Source: Ectobius pallidus (taxonomy: Eukaryota; Arthropoda; Insecta; Blattodea; Ectobiidae). From it: 64,000 bases of DNA. Within the stretch, counting starts at the first letter, position 1; each line of letters begins with the position of its first letter. The notes below the pieces were generated by a model. That model saw only the letters and a program-made list of their open reading frames with translations, did not search any database and was not told where the DNA came from. Where the stretch lies: positions 4,890,530-4,954,529 of the forward strand of contig CAXKWD010000006.1 of NCBI GenBank assembly GCA_964059195.1, read 5' to 3'. This document shows, piece by piece, positions 10,293-21,996 of the stretch. A program made the translations under genes and the position numbers.

Positions 10293-13106
10293 TCACTGTA
10301 GGCTAAAGTCTGCACCTACAGCACATGCAATGCTATCCTCTCCTCCACTATCCTCCAATTCAATGTTCAAGCTTTCAGCTACTTCCCAGATGGTTGGTGG
10401 CTGTTCGGAAGGCTTTGGATCTTCCCTGATCACCATCTTGAATTCTCCCTGTTGAGGCTTTTCATTAAGCAACTGGAAGTCACCGTGGATCTTAGCGAGA
10501 TGCGTAGCGTACTTATGTCGAGTAGTAAACCCATGTTTGCAACTTTCACAATTAAACGGATATACACCGGTATGTAAGATAAGATGACGTTTTAAGGTGC
10601 CACCTACTGGAAAAGTTAAAGGACAATGAGGGCATTTATATGGGCGTTCCCCTGTATGTTTTCGCTTATGTACTGCTAATAGTGACGAATGACGGAACTT
10701 CCTCCCGCAGTAATCGCACTTATAAGGATAAGGATTGTCGTGCCATTTTCGATGAATCCAGTAAGTACTCTGAAAAGTGAATCCACGACCACACACATCA
10801 CAGATGTAACGATCCTCTTTAGTGTGCATACTACGATGTTCTTCCATCATCATACGGGACATGAAACCTCTATCGCAGTAATCGCAACAATATCTGTACT
10901 CGCCAGTATGCGTTGCAATATGATGTCTAAGTCCCGTCTTGGTTTTAAACAGACGTTTACACATATCACATTCAAAATTGTCTCTCTCCCTAATGTGCCT
11001 TAGTTCATGGTTTTTAAGACTTTTTGCATTTGCAATTTCTTTTCCACAAAACCGGCAATGAAGATCTGCATGCAAGGCATCTTTATGGTCTAGCAACTGC
11101 TTTTCTTTCAAGAACGGCTGATTACACTCATCACATCTGAAAGCATACCTTTCTGGATGCACCTCTTCATGTGTCTTATAAGCTTTCTTGGATCTGAAAG
11201 TTTCATTACAGAAAGAACATTTGTAGGGAACCTTTACTTTCTGATGATGTTTGTCCTCCATATGTTGTTTATGACTGTCCAAATCAGACGATTCCTCAAA
11301 GCAATATGGACATATCAGCTTACCCTGCAGCAGCATCTGAACTGATACTTTTTGTGAATTAGGAAACGATTTCTTACACACTTTGGACTGAAATGACTGA
11401 ACTGATACTTTTTGTGAATTAGGAAACGATTTCTTACACACTTTGGACTGAAATGACTTCTGCTTGTGTTGTCTGAAATGTAGTCTAAGTTCATGCAATA
11501 CACGAGTCCTATAACCACACACGCCACAGACATACGTCCTCTTGCTTGATGGATTCTTTGGTAATACATAAGGCACCAAGTTCAGTGTAGGTACTTCTAT
11601 CGGCACGTTGTACATGCCTTTAAGTACACTACAATCAATCTTAGCACTATCGTTAAATAACGGTATCTTTTTTCCCACCCTATCAAGAATATCTGTGAAG
11701 CTGTCTGTATGATTTTCATTTTCTTGAACTCCAGTAGGAGTACTTATTTCTAGGAGGGCCGTATCCTTTGAGTGGTCTGTCGATGTTTCTTCAGATAGAA
11801 CAACAGGTGAATTTTCAATATGAGATTCACTAGTTGTTAATTGAGAATAAATTATTTCAACAATATTTGAATCATTCTGATTTTGTTCAGCCCGCTCACC
11901 TCTGTCTGTTGATTTATCTGAATCATCATCTAAATGCATCTGTGCTACTCTGTGCACCTGTAACTCATCACTGTTCATGAATTCATCTTCACATACGTTA
12001 CACCTATGTACTGAGGGAATGTCTTTGTTATCTGTCTCTGCATGAAGCTTTTCAAACGTGTCTTCTTGACTCTCGTCTATTTCTACATGTTGGTGCCTTC
12101 CTTCAGATTCATCATGCTGAGTTGTTGGAGCAATTGAACGAACCTGTCTCATTACCAAGAGACGACTGGGTTTTTGGGCAGCACATTCTTTCTGTTTATG
12201 CATTTTACCATGTGCTATAAAAAGGGCTTCATTAATAAATGTTAATGAGCATATGTTACATGTACCAGAATCAAATTCAATTTCATTTTTCTTGGTTTCA
12301 ACACTTGATGCAAGAGTATTCAATCCGTTATCTTCACAAGGTTTGTTCAACACAGATTTTAACACAGCTGTATTTTCATCTCCTACACCTTCCAAGATGA
12401 CGGCTGTATGCTCCACTACAATATGTGACTGCCGATGTTCTAATAAGCTTTTTTCTTTATCAAATACTGCAGGACATACGTGACACTTGAAAGTACCCGC
12501 TTTGTATTCCTGCAAATGAACTGTTAGATCTTGCTTCCTCCGAGACCTTTTCTTGCATGTTTTGCGTTGGAAGAATGCAACATGTTGACGCACATGATCA
12601 TCGAATACTTTCTTATTAGTATTCTGGTAATCACATATATTGCATTCCAAATTCCCTTTTGAATTCCGAGAGGTATCAACCAAACCAAATTCACTGCCAC
12701 TTAGAGAGAGAGTCTCGTCAAATGAAACTTTTGAAATAGTACCACTTTTACCCAAATGTGTTTTCATGTGTGATGTAAACTCTTTTTCTTCCATAAATTT
12801 TTTATTACAAAAATGACAAGTCCAACCCAACAGATGGGTTTCCATGAGATGGTTCCTCATGTTCTTGCGATTCTCGAATCTTCTTTCACAAATGGAACAC
12901 TTAAATCGTCGTATTCTTGCACAGAAAAGACTATGAGAGTCGAACCGAGGCAATTCTGATGTTGTAAAACTGCAATTTATGCATTTAAAAATTTTGGGAT
13001 CTGGTTGAGTTGATGTCAACTGTTGAGGAGTTCTGGAAGCACTAGGAGTTTCTTGAAGAAGAATTCCAACAGTCTTGCTCTTGCTAGGCACCACTTCTTT
13101 TGAATC
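10293..13106 (-). CDS. C2H2 zinc-finger exon C (about 17 intact fingers)
   Basis: This is a single large terminal exon of a nuclear DNA-binding protein. The minus strand has a polypyrimidine tract and GCAG before 13106, and the frame opens DSKEVVPSKSK. One degenerate finger (FKCINCSF) is followed by about 17 C2H2 fingers in two groups. An N-terminal set is spaced by acidic linker (to about residue 500). A C-terminal set of eleven (from LICPYC to FNCESCKHGF) includes classical linkers such as HTGERPYKC. The tail after the last finger is acidic and ends GADFSLQ. The exon starts in phase 0, matching linker exon C. It is paralogous to exon B: compare LHCRFCGKEIANAKSLKNHE with PHCRYCEKEIKDATKLFNHE. 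A 60-bp tandem duplication lies within. DNA targets are unknown. Confidence 0.9.
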   Translation of the reverse strand, partial: DSKEVVPSKSKTVGILLQETPSASRTPQQLTSTQPDPKIFKCINCSFTTSELPRFDSHSLFCARIRRFKCSICERRFENRKNMRNHLMETHLLGWTCHFCNKKFMEEKEFTSHMKTHLGKSGTISKVSFDETLSLSGSEFGLVDTSRNSKGNLECNICDYQNTNKKVFDDHVRQHVAFFQRKTCKKRSRRKQDLTVHLQEYKAGTFKCHVCPAVFDKEKSLLEHRQSHIVVEHTAVILEGVGDENTAVLKSVLNKPCEDNGLNTLASSVETKKNEIEFDSGTCNICSLTFINEALFIAHGKMHKQKECAAQKPSRLLVMRQVRSIAPTTQHDESEGRHQHVEIDESQEDTFEKLHAETDNKDIPSVHRCNVCEDEFMNSDELQVHRVAQMHLDDDSDKSTDRGERAEQNQNDSNIVEIIYSQLTTSESHIENSPVVLSEETSTDHSKDTALLEISTPTGVQENENHTDSFTDILDRVGKKIPLFNDSAKIDCSVLKGMYNVPIEVPTLNLVPYVLPKNPSSKRTYVCGVCGYRTRVLHELRLHFRQHKQKSFQSKVCKKSFPNSQKVSVQSFQSKVCKKSFPNSQKVSVQMLLQGKLICPYCFEESSDLDSHKQHMEDKHHQKVKVPYKCSFCNETFRSKKAYKTHEEVHPERYAFRCDECNQPFLKEKQLLDHKDALHADLHCRFCGKEIANAKSLKNHELRHIRERDNFECDMCKRLFKTKTGLRHHIATHTGEYRYCCDYCDRGFMSRMMMEEHRSMHTKEDRYICDVCGRGFTFQSTYWIHRKWHDNPYPYKCDYCGRKFRHSSLLAVHKRKHTGERPYKCPHCPLTFPVGGTLKRHLILHTGVYPFNCESCKHGFTTRHKYATHLAKIHGDFQLLNEKPQQGEFKMVIREDPKPSEQPPTIWEVAESLNIELEDSGGEDSIACAVGADFSLQ
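11341..11458 (-). repeat. Exact 60-bp tandem duplication in the coding exon
   Basis: Bases 11341-11398 are repeated without change at 11401-11458. In the protein this doubles a 20-residue block beginning SFQSKVCKKS and ending KVSVQ, between the eighth and ninth fingers. The frame is kept. The absence of differences suggests a recent duplication or, less likely, an assembly artefact. Confidence 0.9.
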
Positions 13107-13732
13107 CTGCAATCAAGAAAATAGTTCACAATCATTTCCATGAAACATGATGGCAACAAACAAAATAAAGCATATACAGATGTTCCTAATGTTGACAGTA
13201 TTGTGATCTGATGGATCTTCTATGCAGAAACAGTATGTAGAGTGCGTTCTGGTATAGCCTAAATTCATTTTTTAAATAAAAAAAATTATTTTACTGTACA
13301 ATTTAGTATAGGGCTCTAATCCTGGTCCAGTACCTGGTCTTAATCCATCCACTTCCCAAATTATGGTGAAATAGCCTTGGATATAATATGTAGATTACTT
13401 TTTGTTGCCATTCCTGTTCAAGTCTCTAACTCCAAAATGTTAGTTTTGAGATTCAGCTGTTTCAAAATTTGAATAAACCATTGCATACTTGGACTTGGTG
13501 AAGCAAGAATTATTAGTTACATAGACACAGATATTAATTCGTTAGTTCTACCTGCCTACAAAGCAATGCAATAATATATATAACTCAAAATGGCAATTTA
13601 TTGAGTTAGTGACTTGCCAAAATGACGATTCTAGTTTCCCTTGATTTACTAAAACCCTTAAACCCGCAGATTAAAATTGTCTGAAAGACTTGCCTGAAAA
13701 TGTCTGAAAAATTCGCAAATTGCTGAATTGTT

Positions 13733-14200
13733 TAATGGAATTAGGCTGCCTGTATTCAACGAAATGGTAAATACAAGCCCTCAGAATTTCCTGACAGAAC
13801 TTCAGAATTACTTCAGATCAAAGTCAATTCCTCAGAATATCTACAGGATGTTTGTTAGAAAGTCATCACAAAGCAGGGATTTGTCTTGATTTAACTAAGT
13901 ACAAATGAAAACACTATATTCGATGAATTGAAAAAGCAGCTTTATAGCATGTTACTGGAGTTTATCAAAGAGGAACAATATAAGACTACAATTAGCCAAT
14001 GGGAAATACAACCCTAGGACATTTCTTGGAAATGGCTAATTTGAGTAGATTAGTGGAACCATCTTTGAATGAATTTGAACTTCTAGAAACCGTCACTAAC
14101 CATCTTCCTGAAAATGTCAGATATATCTTGATTGTAGTAAAACCCAGAAGCATTACAGACATGCTGGATTTATTTGCTGCCTTCGAATATTCAAATAATA
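13733..14200 (+). pseudogene. Retrotransposon gag-like relic
   Basis: The plus strand gives NPQNFLTELQNYFRSKSIPQ, and after shifts and stops FLEMANLSRLVEPSLNEFEL, LPENVRYILIVVKP and TDMLDLFAAFE. This order matches gag-type ORFs of insect retrotransposons, with an F...L..Y...K.IP helix, later FLEMA.LARYL.P.L.E.EL, then FPE.VR..LI...P. Several stops and frameshifts make it dead. It ends at the boundary of the LINE on the other strand. Which LTR family it came from cannot be said. Confidence 0.45.
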
Positions 14201-14221
14201 TTCTTCTTCTATCTTCAAGGA

Positions 14222-17150
14222 TTAGGCTAGAGCCTGTTCCGGTCTCACATCTTTCCATCTCTTCCTGGGTCTTCCTATAGATTGATATCCTCTTGGTCTA
14301 TAGTTCAAAATTTGTTTGGGGATTCTGTCGGGTTGCATTCGTTGTAAGTGGAGCATCCATTTTTCTCTATACTGTAATATTCTTTCTACTGTCGATTCAA
14401 CCCTCAACTCCTTTCTAATATCTGTATTTCTTAAGTAGTCCTGTCTCGTACACCCCTTAACCGATCTCAGGAAGCGCATTTCAGCTGCTTGTATTTTGCA
14501 GTAGTTTTCATTTTTCAGAGTCCAAGCTTCGCTGCCATACATTAAAACATTCCATTACGGAATGAAACTTTAGTTGCGTGTCTTTTGTCGTTTTTCCTTT
14601 TAATGTTCTTTGAATTGTTCCACATATTGTTTGATATTTTATACATTTATTGATTATGTCTTGATCTATTTCATAAGTGACATCACAGCCTAGGTAGTTA
14701 AAATGTAACACTTGCTCAACTGTTTTATTTTCTATCCATATTTTTGTTCTGACTGGAAATTTGCCATGGAATGCCATAACCTTAATTTTTGTTTCTGAAA
14801 TTTTCATGTTGTACAGTTTACTGACTTTATTTAATTCATATACTGCTTTCTTCAGCCTATCTTCAGTGTCAAAAATTAAAACAGCATCACCAGCAAACAA
14901 TAATATGTGTATTGACCTTCGTCCAATATTTAAACCACTATGTACTTTCAAAATCCATTCTCTAAGGATGTCGTCTAAGTATATATTAAATAGAATTGGA
15001 GATAGACTGCAGCCTTGTTTGACCCCTTGGTTAATTTTTATTTCATTTGACAATTTTCCTTCAACTTCAATTACAATCTTATCATTGGTATATAGACTTT
15101 TTATTACTTTAATCAAGTGCATAGGGTAGCCATTTGTGAGAAGAATATCCCATAATTGTTCTCTTTTCACTCTATCAAACGCTTTCTCTAAATCTATGAA
15201 AGCAATATGAGTTTCTAAATTAAATTCCCGATGTTTATCAATTATTTGTTTGATTATGAATACATTATGGAGACACGATCTGCCCTTTCTAAACCCACTT
15301 TGTTCTTCCATGATTTTAGTATCTGCTTTTGTTTTTAATCTACTATTTATTATTCTTGTATATATTTTATAGGCAGTGTTCAATAAGCTTATACCTCTAT
15401 AATTTTCACATTTAGTCCTGTCTCCTTTCTTAAAAACGGAAATAATTTTGGCTACATGCCATTCCTTTGGTATGTTCTTGGTTTTTCAGCACACATATTG
15501 AGTAGATGTAAAAATCTCAACCTCACGAACAATCCACCATATTTGAATAATTCAGTTGGGAGACCGTCAAGTCCCGGAGCTTTTCTATTTTTAGTTTTTG
15601 TTAGGGCATCCTCTAATTCTTCAAGAGTGATCAGGTCCACAGATTCATCAATTTCTTCCTTTTCCAGTATAGTTTCTTCAATGTTTTCATCATATAACAA
15701 ATTCTTATAATGTTTTATCCATTCGTCTTTATTTATACAAGTTAATCTGGCCATATTTCTTTCTTTTAAGTTCAGATTTCTCATAACTTTGCAGGCAATC
15801 ATTTGTCTTCCGTAACATCATGCTCCATATTCGATATGAATCTATCCCATTCATTGTGTGCTTTCCTTATTATTTCCTTAGCTACATTTATTTTTTCTAC
15901 ATATATTCCCCTTGTTTCTTCACTTTGATTTTGTAAGAAATGCTCATATGCCTGTTGTTTATTCCTTACCGCTTCGTTAATGTTTTCATTCCAAAATCTT
16001 GGGCCCCTCTTTCTTTTACTTTTAGCTTTTGTCCCTAACACTTCATTAGCAGTTTTCGAAATTGCTTGCTTTATGTTTCCCCATTCTTCATCTACTTCTT
16101 CAGCAGTGATTACTTCGTTTAAATATATGGACAATCTTTTCTGGTATAAGTCCCTTACACTCTGTTCTTGTAAGAGATGAATTTTGAACATTTTTTGTTG
16201 ATTAATTTTATTTTCGTTTATCTTGATTCTTTTCCATTTAGCCATAACATAAATTTTTGATAGAACTAGATAATGGTCTGTATAAAGATCGCTGCCTCTG
16301 TATACCGTAGTATCTTTCACCAGGGATTTCAATTTTTCATTTACTATCACATAATCTATAACAGATCAAGATCCTCTTGCCACCCAAGTGTATTTATTAA
16401 TGTCTTTCTTACAAAAGAAAGAATTAGTTATTTTTAAAGCATTTTAAGTAGCGAATTCTCTTAGCAGTTTTCCACTGTCATTAATAAATTCTTCTCCAAA
16501 AGGGCCACAAACATTTGGGATACATACATTTCCAATTCTTACGTTTAAATCCCCTGCAATCACAATAATATCCATTTTATTATATCTATCTAAGATATTT
16601 TGGATCTTTTCATAGAACATTTCCAGTTCTTCTACTTTTTTTTCCATCTGGGGCATATACACCGATAATTAGTAATTTACCTCTTTCTATCTTTAGGCGG
16701 AATGTTACTATTCGCTCATCTATGAATGAATTTCATGTCCATTTTTTGTCTATCCAAATAGCTGCACGTGATGTTTGATCCACTCCCTAATATATCATTG
16801 TGTAATTATTAATCTCAGATGTTCCTTTTAATTTCTTTTTTGTTTCAGTAGTAACAAGTACATTAACATGTTTCCTGTGTAATTCCTTTGTTAATCCTTA
16901 TTAAATAGCCCTCTGACATTCCACGTGCCAATATGCAGTACGTCCTTCCTACCAAGTTAGCCAAGGTCGATTTCCAGTAGTTCCGTCCGGCTTAAATATG
17001 TGAGACTTCTGAGTAAAACTATTTTAACGTGAATGGGTTACCAGCCCATCGCAAAACCCCCAACTTGGAGGACCAGGGGTTTGATTTTAGGGTCTCCTTC
17101 CCTTAGATAAGCTGCCTTACTGGGCTCAGGAGTCTCATCCAAATAATTAT
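14222..17150 (-). pseudogene. RTE-like LINE, broken
   Basis: On the minus strand the element starts with an apurinic endonuclease (HIGTWNVRGLFN near 16930, then IVIAGDLNVRIGN near 16550). Next come a linker ORF (16350-15799, with RGPRFWNENINEAVRNKQ), the RT N-terminus (KTKNRKAPGLDGLPTELFKY), and the RT core (15383-14508: FIDLEKAFDRV, INQGVKQGCSLSPILFNIY). The catalytic box reads LFAGDAVLI, so the usual YADD aspartate pair is damaged (AGDA). The 3' part has YGSEAWTLKN, AEMRFLRSVKG and IGRPRKRWKD, typical of RTE-type insect elements. Several frameshifts and stops separate these parts. It lies in the intron between linker C and finger exon C. Confidence 0.8.
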
Positions 17151-17179
17151 GACAGGAATTATGGGCATGATGTTAATGT

Positions 17180-17400
17180 TACCGTATATAATTATGGTAA
17201 TTATTTAAGAAATTGTAGTGTAAGTAAACTTCAGGATTAGATCGAAGATTAGGGACAATAAATCTGGATAGTACGGAGGCTGATAGAGCACCTCCCAGTC
17301 CCAGTGATTGAATAGTTCCAGCTGTATGCGCCCTAGAGTTGTCATGCAGAATGATGAAGTGTCGCCATTTTCTTCTCAGAGCAGCTCGCAGATTGTTTTG
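17180..17400 (-). pseudogene. Mariner-superfamily transposase fragment (catalytic D box)
   Basis: The minus strand gives RRKWRHFIILHDNSRAHTA, the box around the second catalytic aspartate. It is followed, after a frame change, by WEVLYQPPYYPDL, the third-residue box. It abuts 17401-17595, which encodes a transposase C-terminus on the opposite strand, so the element appears internally rearranged. Confidence 0.6.
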
Positions 17401-17595
17401 CAAAAACGAACAGTAGTACCTGCATTAAGGAGCCACTTTGCGGGATTCGCTTTCGTACAGTTGTAGATATTTTACAGGCAACCAGCCGCTCTCTTCGCAC
17501 TATCAACAGATTAGGCAGTGCCAACGGGTTCCAAAGACTTCCGCATCGCTGGGAACACATACGCAATGGTGGTGATTACATCGAAGGCCTATAAA
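17401..17595 (+). pseudogene. Mariner-superfamily transposase C-terminal fragment
   Basis: The plus strand gives RSLRTINRLGSANGFQRLPHRWEHIRNGGDYIEGL and a stop, when read in short pieces such as GFQRLPHRWEHI and GGDYIEGL. This is a typical insect Tc1/mariner transposase tail. It is inverted relative to the catalytic fragment at 17180-17400, so the two cannot come from one unrearranged copy. Confidence 0.55.
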
Positions 17596-17799
17596 CCTAG
17601 AACCATGTATGTATGTTATGTATGGAGAAATAAAATAGTTGCCAGAACTAAAAAATGAACCCTTATATGTACTTGCATTCCTGTGGTATGATTATTATCT
17701 ACATTCATTATCATGAGGAATTCAGTATTTTGTTTCATAATTACATTTTCTTATGATTCATATTCTCCAGTGGTGTTTAAAAGCTATCAATCTCGTGTG

Positions 17800-18475
17800 A
17801 TTCATCTACTCTAATACAATTCAACGGCCCTAAATAGAGTGCTCACTCGCTCGCTCACTTCGTGAGACATCGGGTATACTCGGCAATGTTCGTCTCTCGC
17901 AGTCTAAACTTTCACGAAGAGTACAAAATTAGGAAAACCGTTTCTTTATCATATAAGGCCTAAGTGAAATGAACACAATGAACAAATATTCTAATTTTAT
18001 TTTTACTTACAATTTTCATACCTCTGAGCCACAAACATTTTTAATAACTGCCAGTGTAAATTTCTTAAAAATCCTGGAGCCAATTAATAATGGCGGGTGA
18101 AGCCACGGGCAGTATTGCGGACAATAAAAATTCAAACAAAATAACTCCTTCCATTGAAAAATTACACTGAATTTATCAAATAAAATTCACATCATATTCA
18201 TCTGTCAAGAAACAGTTCAGAAACAATACGTATTATCAGTGTTAACAGGTCGCTTTGGAACTGCATAATCGAATCTGAGATCGTTTTCCTAGGCGCGTTC
18301 ATATTGTGGAATGTACTCTAAAGCCGAAATTTTAGCTGTTTCATTAATTATTAATGGCTTAGTTTATGAATGATTGCGTGCAAGTGTAAATAAATACAAT
18401 GCTTTAATAATGATTATACTCTTAATTTGTAATTTTTCAATTAATTATCGTGGGCGAAGCTGCGCGCACCTGCTA
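17800..18475 (+). repeat. Interspersed repeat, copy 1
   Basis: This runs from TCATCTACTCT and CAATTCAACGGCCCTAAATAG to CGTGGGCGAAGCTGCGCGC. The same text occurs inverted at 40466-41253. No ORF is recognised. The class is unknown; both ends lie near GGCTTCGCC-like words that are common at insect retroposon ends. Confidence 0.6.
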
Positions 18476-18524
18476 GTATATCACAAGTCAGCTTCCGTCC
18501 TATAGATTATGTATTGCCTTGTAC

Positions 18525-19219
18525 AGGGTGCGGCAAAACATCCTCCCTATTTTAAAGTTCAAATAAAAAACATATGGATCAAAATAAAGAAGCTGTATTA
18601 ACATGAATGATTCTACACAGTGGGAAGTTTTATCCTTTCTGGAGTTCGAATGCTGTGTGGCCTTCCCCCTCCCTTTTTAATCATTTTACCACTTGCTCTA
18701 AAGTTTGACACCCATAAGCTAATGCTATTCCGATCTGGAACTGCACCACAAGCGGGGATTTAGAAGCGAATCTGGAAAGCACGCTGGGCAGCGACAACGG
18801 AATACCCGTTTACCAGAAATGATTCCACAGCGTAAGCATGTTCTTTTCCCGTCCACGGCATGGTTGGATACTGTATTGAATGACAATTCCGCGATTTCAA
18901 TGTCCTATTCAATTTTTGTTTACTGTTTACATGTTTTTTTTCTGTCGTTATGGCAACACAAGTTGACTCTTACTCCCATCTTGTGCGAATGTTGCAGCGT
19001 GGATGTAGTGCCTAATGAAATGGCGAACCTTGCTATAAGAGCACGGAGACAAGATTAAGGTCTTTTTACATTTAGCAGTGAGGTGAACTAATCTAATACA
19101 CTGAAAACCCTAAATTCCCACTGTGTAGATGTCATTAATATTAATATAGTTTCTTTATTTTGATCCATCTGTTTTTTATTTGAAATTTAAAATAGGGAGG
19201 ATGTTTTGCCGCACCCTGT
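18525..19219. mobile_element. TIR element with CAGGGTGCGG ends
   Basis: The ends are CAGGGTGCGGCAAAACATCC and its inverse GGATGTTTTGCCGCACCCTG, flanked by TA on both sides. The inverted arms run about 100 bp with moderate divergence. The TA target fits the Tc1/mariner superfamily. The interior has only short unconvincing frames. Confidence 0.7.
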
Positions 19220-19399
19220 AGTTGGGAGTTATAAATAGTTGCTTTAATGTTTGTGTTATCCCCTCTAACGTGCGTAATGCAGTTGTGTTGATGAATTAAG
19301 CTCACGTAAATCTCACTCTCCGTGTCAGGTACATTTCTATTCAAATTTACACTGAAGAACAATAGAATAATCATTAATACAGTAAACCACCTGTATAAC

Positions 19400-19750
19400 A
19401 AAATTATGTATTGGCCCCTTCTCTTTTCTCTATTTAATACGTGTTAAAACACATAACAAATTTAGAACTTTCAGTATAACAAAATAAAATTTTGTTTATT
19501 TGCCTGTAAGTAATTTTATTTTTCCAGTGTATGCTGTGTAACCAACTGCTTTAGAAAAGCTGGAAGTAGAAAGAGAAGAGAACTGGAAAAGTAAGATGGG
19601 CCTGCAAGGGTGAATCAGTGTGGACTGTGATGTAATGTGATGATGAGGTTGAAGACGAAGGTGTGCAACACAGTGATCAACACAAGGAACATAGTCAGTC
19701 AGTCCATCAGTCAGGACAAAGCCTCTTATATATATATATATATATATATA
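19400..19750. other. Gene-free stretch with AT run
   Basis: No gene is seen. A TA dinucleotide run (about 19727-19750) directly abuts the next TIR element, and another flanks its right end, so the element probably inserted in a TA microsatellite. Confidence 0.4.
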
Positions 19751-20748
19751 CAGTGGAACCTCGTTAAGACGTTTTTCTAGGGACTGAAAAAATAGACGTC
19801 TTAAACGGGAAAACGTACTACTGAAAAATAAAAAAAAAATCGTAGGGAATATGTAGATAGGCCTATATTTTCTAAGTTGCTCAGAACCACCCAAAAGTGC
19901 ATCCTAATGGCTCTGAAATACCCACAGTGATACACAGGTGCTTCAATGCCAAGCCATTTGTTACGAGAGATTTATATTATGTAAACTAATACATAGGCCT
20001 AACAATTTTATCTGGAAAAAAAAAACTTTCAAAAATTGATGGAATGTATGGGAGCCATATTTAATGATAAATCAAGACGAAATTCACAAAGAAAGCATCT
20101 ATTTTATTCTGAAAATCACACATGAAACAAGTTGCACTCCACAATCTATTACCAAACACGAAATATTGTAATTGTGCAAAATTTCACACGTGCCAGTTCT
20201 AACAGTCGTGTACACGGTCATGTTCACAGCCACAATTTGCTAATGAAATGCGATCCAATACCGACGTGAGAAGCACGATCTGCTTTTTTGGCATACATTT
20301 CTTCGAACATTCTAATATTTTCTTTTCCTCACCACACGAACCCTAAGAAATTTAAAATATATTTCACTACTTCAAAATTATCACGATATAAAATGGCGGC
20401 CTAACAGCTGACTTGGCAAAATCGGCGCCAAGTCAAATGGCCAATGAGAAGCAAACTGCAATGGTTCAAAATGGCTGACGATTGGTCCCATAGAGCAAAG
20501 ATTGAGACTTGGACACCAGAGAGTACAAGAATTCTGACATAGAGATCACACAATCGTATGCGCGTTCAAAGCTTATGTTTGACAAAGTGTGGTTGGCGAG
20601 CCAAATACGAACGTACTAAGCGTTAAACCAAAACGTGTTAAGAAACATTTAAACATGCAATTATTAAGATTGGGACCGGGACTTCCAAAAACCGACGTAC
20701 TATGCGGGAAAACGTAGTAATGAGGAACGTGCTAACGAGGTTCCACTG
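19751..20748. mobile_element. pogo/Tigger-type MITE
   Basis: The inverted ends are CAGTGGAACCTCGTTAAGAC and CTAACGAGGTTCCACTG, within a TA repeat. The subterminal text GGGAAAACGTA occurs near both ends. The CAGTGGAACCTCG end and TA target are typical of pogo/Tigger elements. No transposase frame is seen. Confidence 0.75.
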
Positions 20749-21105
20749 TATATATATATATATATAGATTACTTGTACAATATCTTATTAAGCTACTATT
20801 TAGGAAACAATACTATGTAAAAAAGCTTTTGATGCAATAATTATTACCCAATATAGGCTAATGTCTGTCAATAGATTATAATTATTATGTATTGAACAAT
20901 CAACTCAGTGTTGACATAAATCTTATATTTACAAACTTGGTAAAAATTACTTGTATTTGTCTATGTTAAAATAAGGAGAATTGATAACTATATCTAGTAT
21001 ATTAAAAGCTAGTAGTAGCTTGTTATGAAAATTAAGACTTAAGATGTTTGTAATAAAAAGTACGAACATTGTTTATTATATCAATGATTAAAATGTTTGT
21101 ATATA

Positions 21106-21590
21106 CAGTGAACTCTCGATAATTCGGACCTCAGTATGCCGGACTTTGGATAACTCGGACAGATTCTTGGCAATCCAGACCCAGATCTACAGCCATTCTA
21201 TAGCCACTTCAGAACTGCAAGAGAAGTAATTATTCAAAAGCAACAGAAACAATGTGTACACAGAAGATCATTTACAGTTTATTTCGGTCTAAACCTTCTC
21301 AAAAAAATATGCTCACAGTGCCACATCCATCATGATATTGTACTAATAATGTAACAGGGTGTATTTCAGGATCTGACTAGAAATTTGAATATAGAACTGA
21401 AATGTTATTCTTTTTTGTTCCAATTGCAAGTGTTAATATTATATTTTATCTCATAAGTTTAGTTATTGCAGCTTAAACACGAAATTTCATTACTTAAATA
21501 CCATTTCCTAATTCACTCTCCATAAGCCGGACATTTCATAACTCGGACAGACCCCCGCCCATTTTAGTCCGGTTTATCGAGAGTTCACTG
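21106..21590. mobile_element. pogo/Tigger-type MITE, second family
   Basis: The inverted ends are CAGTGAACTCTCGATAATTC and CGAGAGTTCACTG with TA on both sides. Subterminal GCCGGAC and TAACTCGGACAGA repeat near both ends. It is about 485 bp with no coding content. It lies in the intron just downstream of linker exon C. Confidence 0.75.
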
Positions 21591-21790
21591 TATATAGTTT
21601 CTTAGTTAAAGCTGGTGTTGCATGTCGCTATGCGTGTCTTTAGATAAGCAATCTTAAGCTGATTAATAATAATAATAATAATAATAATGAATTGTAATAT
21701 CAGGCAGAACAATGGGATAGGTTCGTTTCACATGCCACATAAGAATGTAATAAGTCACACACTTAAAAGTAGAATGATTTGTTTACTTAC

Positions 21791-21828
21791 ATTCACTGTC
21801 TCAAGCTCCTCATGAAGACTTGGATTGC
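21791..21828 (-). CDS. Linker exon C of the zinc-finger locus
   Basis: A 38-bp micro-exon read on the minus strand: TTGTTGCAG precedes 21828, the coding part gives NPSLHEELETVN, and GTAAGT follows 21791. It enters in phase 1 and leaves in phase 0, so it joins either ZAD exon to finger exon C. It resembles linker exon B in size, phase and its ending E-x-VN. Micro-exon calls from splice signals alone are fallible, but three exons with the same phases in one locus support each other. Confidence 0.65.
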
Positions 21829-21996
21829 CTGCAACAATGAATGAATTTAACTGTAATATATAACTCACGAACGTTTTGAGAAACTGTAAATTATATAAAT
21901 ATTTTACCTCTTATTTAAACACAATATTCCCAGAGATAAAACCAGTCGAATTCATGTCATTATTATTGCTAGCCATGTCATGTATTATATGTTTGT

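Noticed and set aside
18819..19058. 79-codon plus frame inside the CAGGGTGCGG element
   Set aside because: No recognisable transposase motif; likely chance or a remnant too decayed to name.
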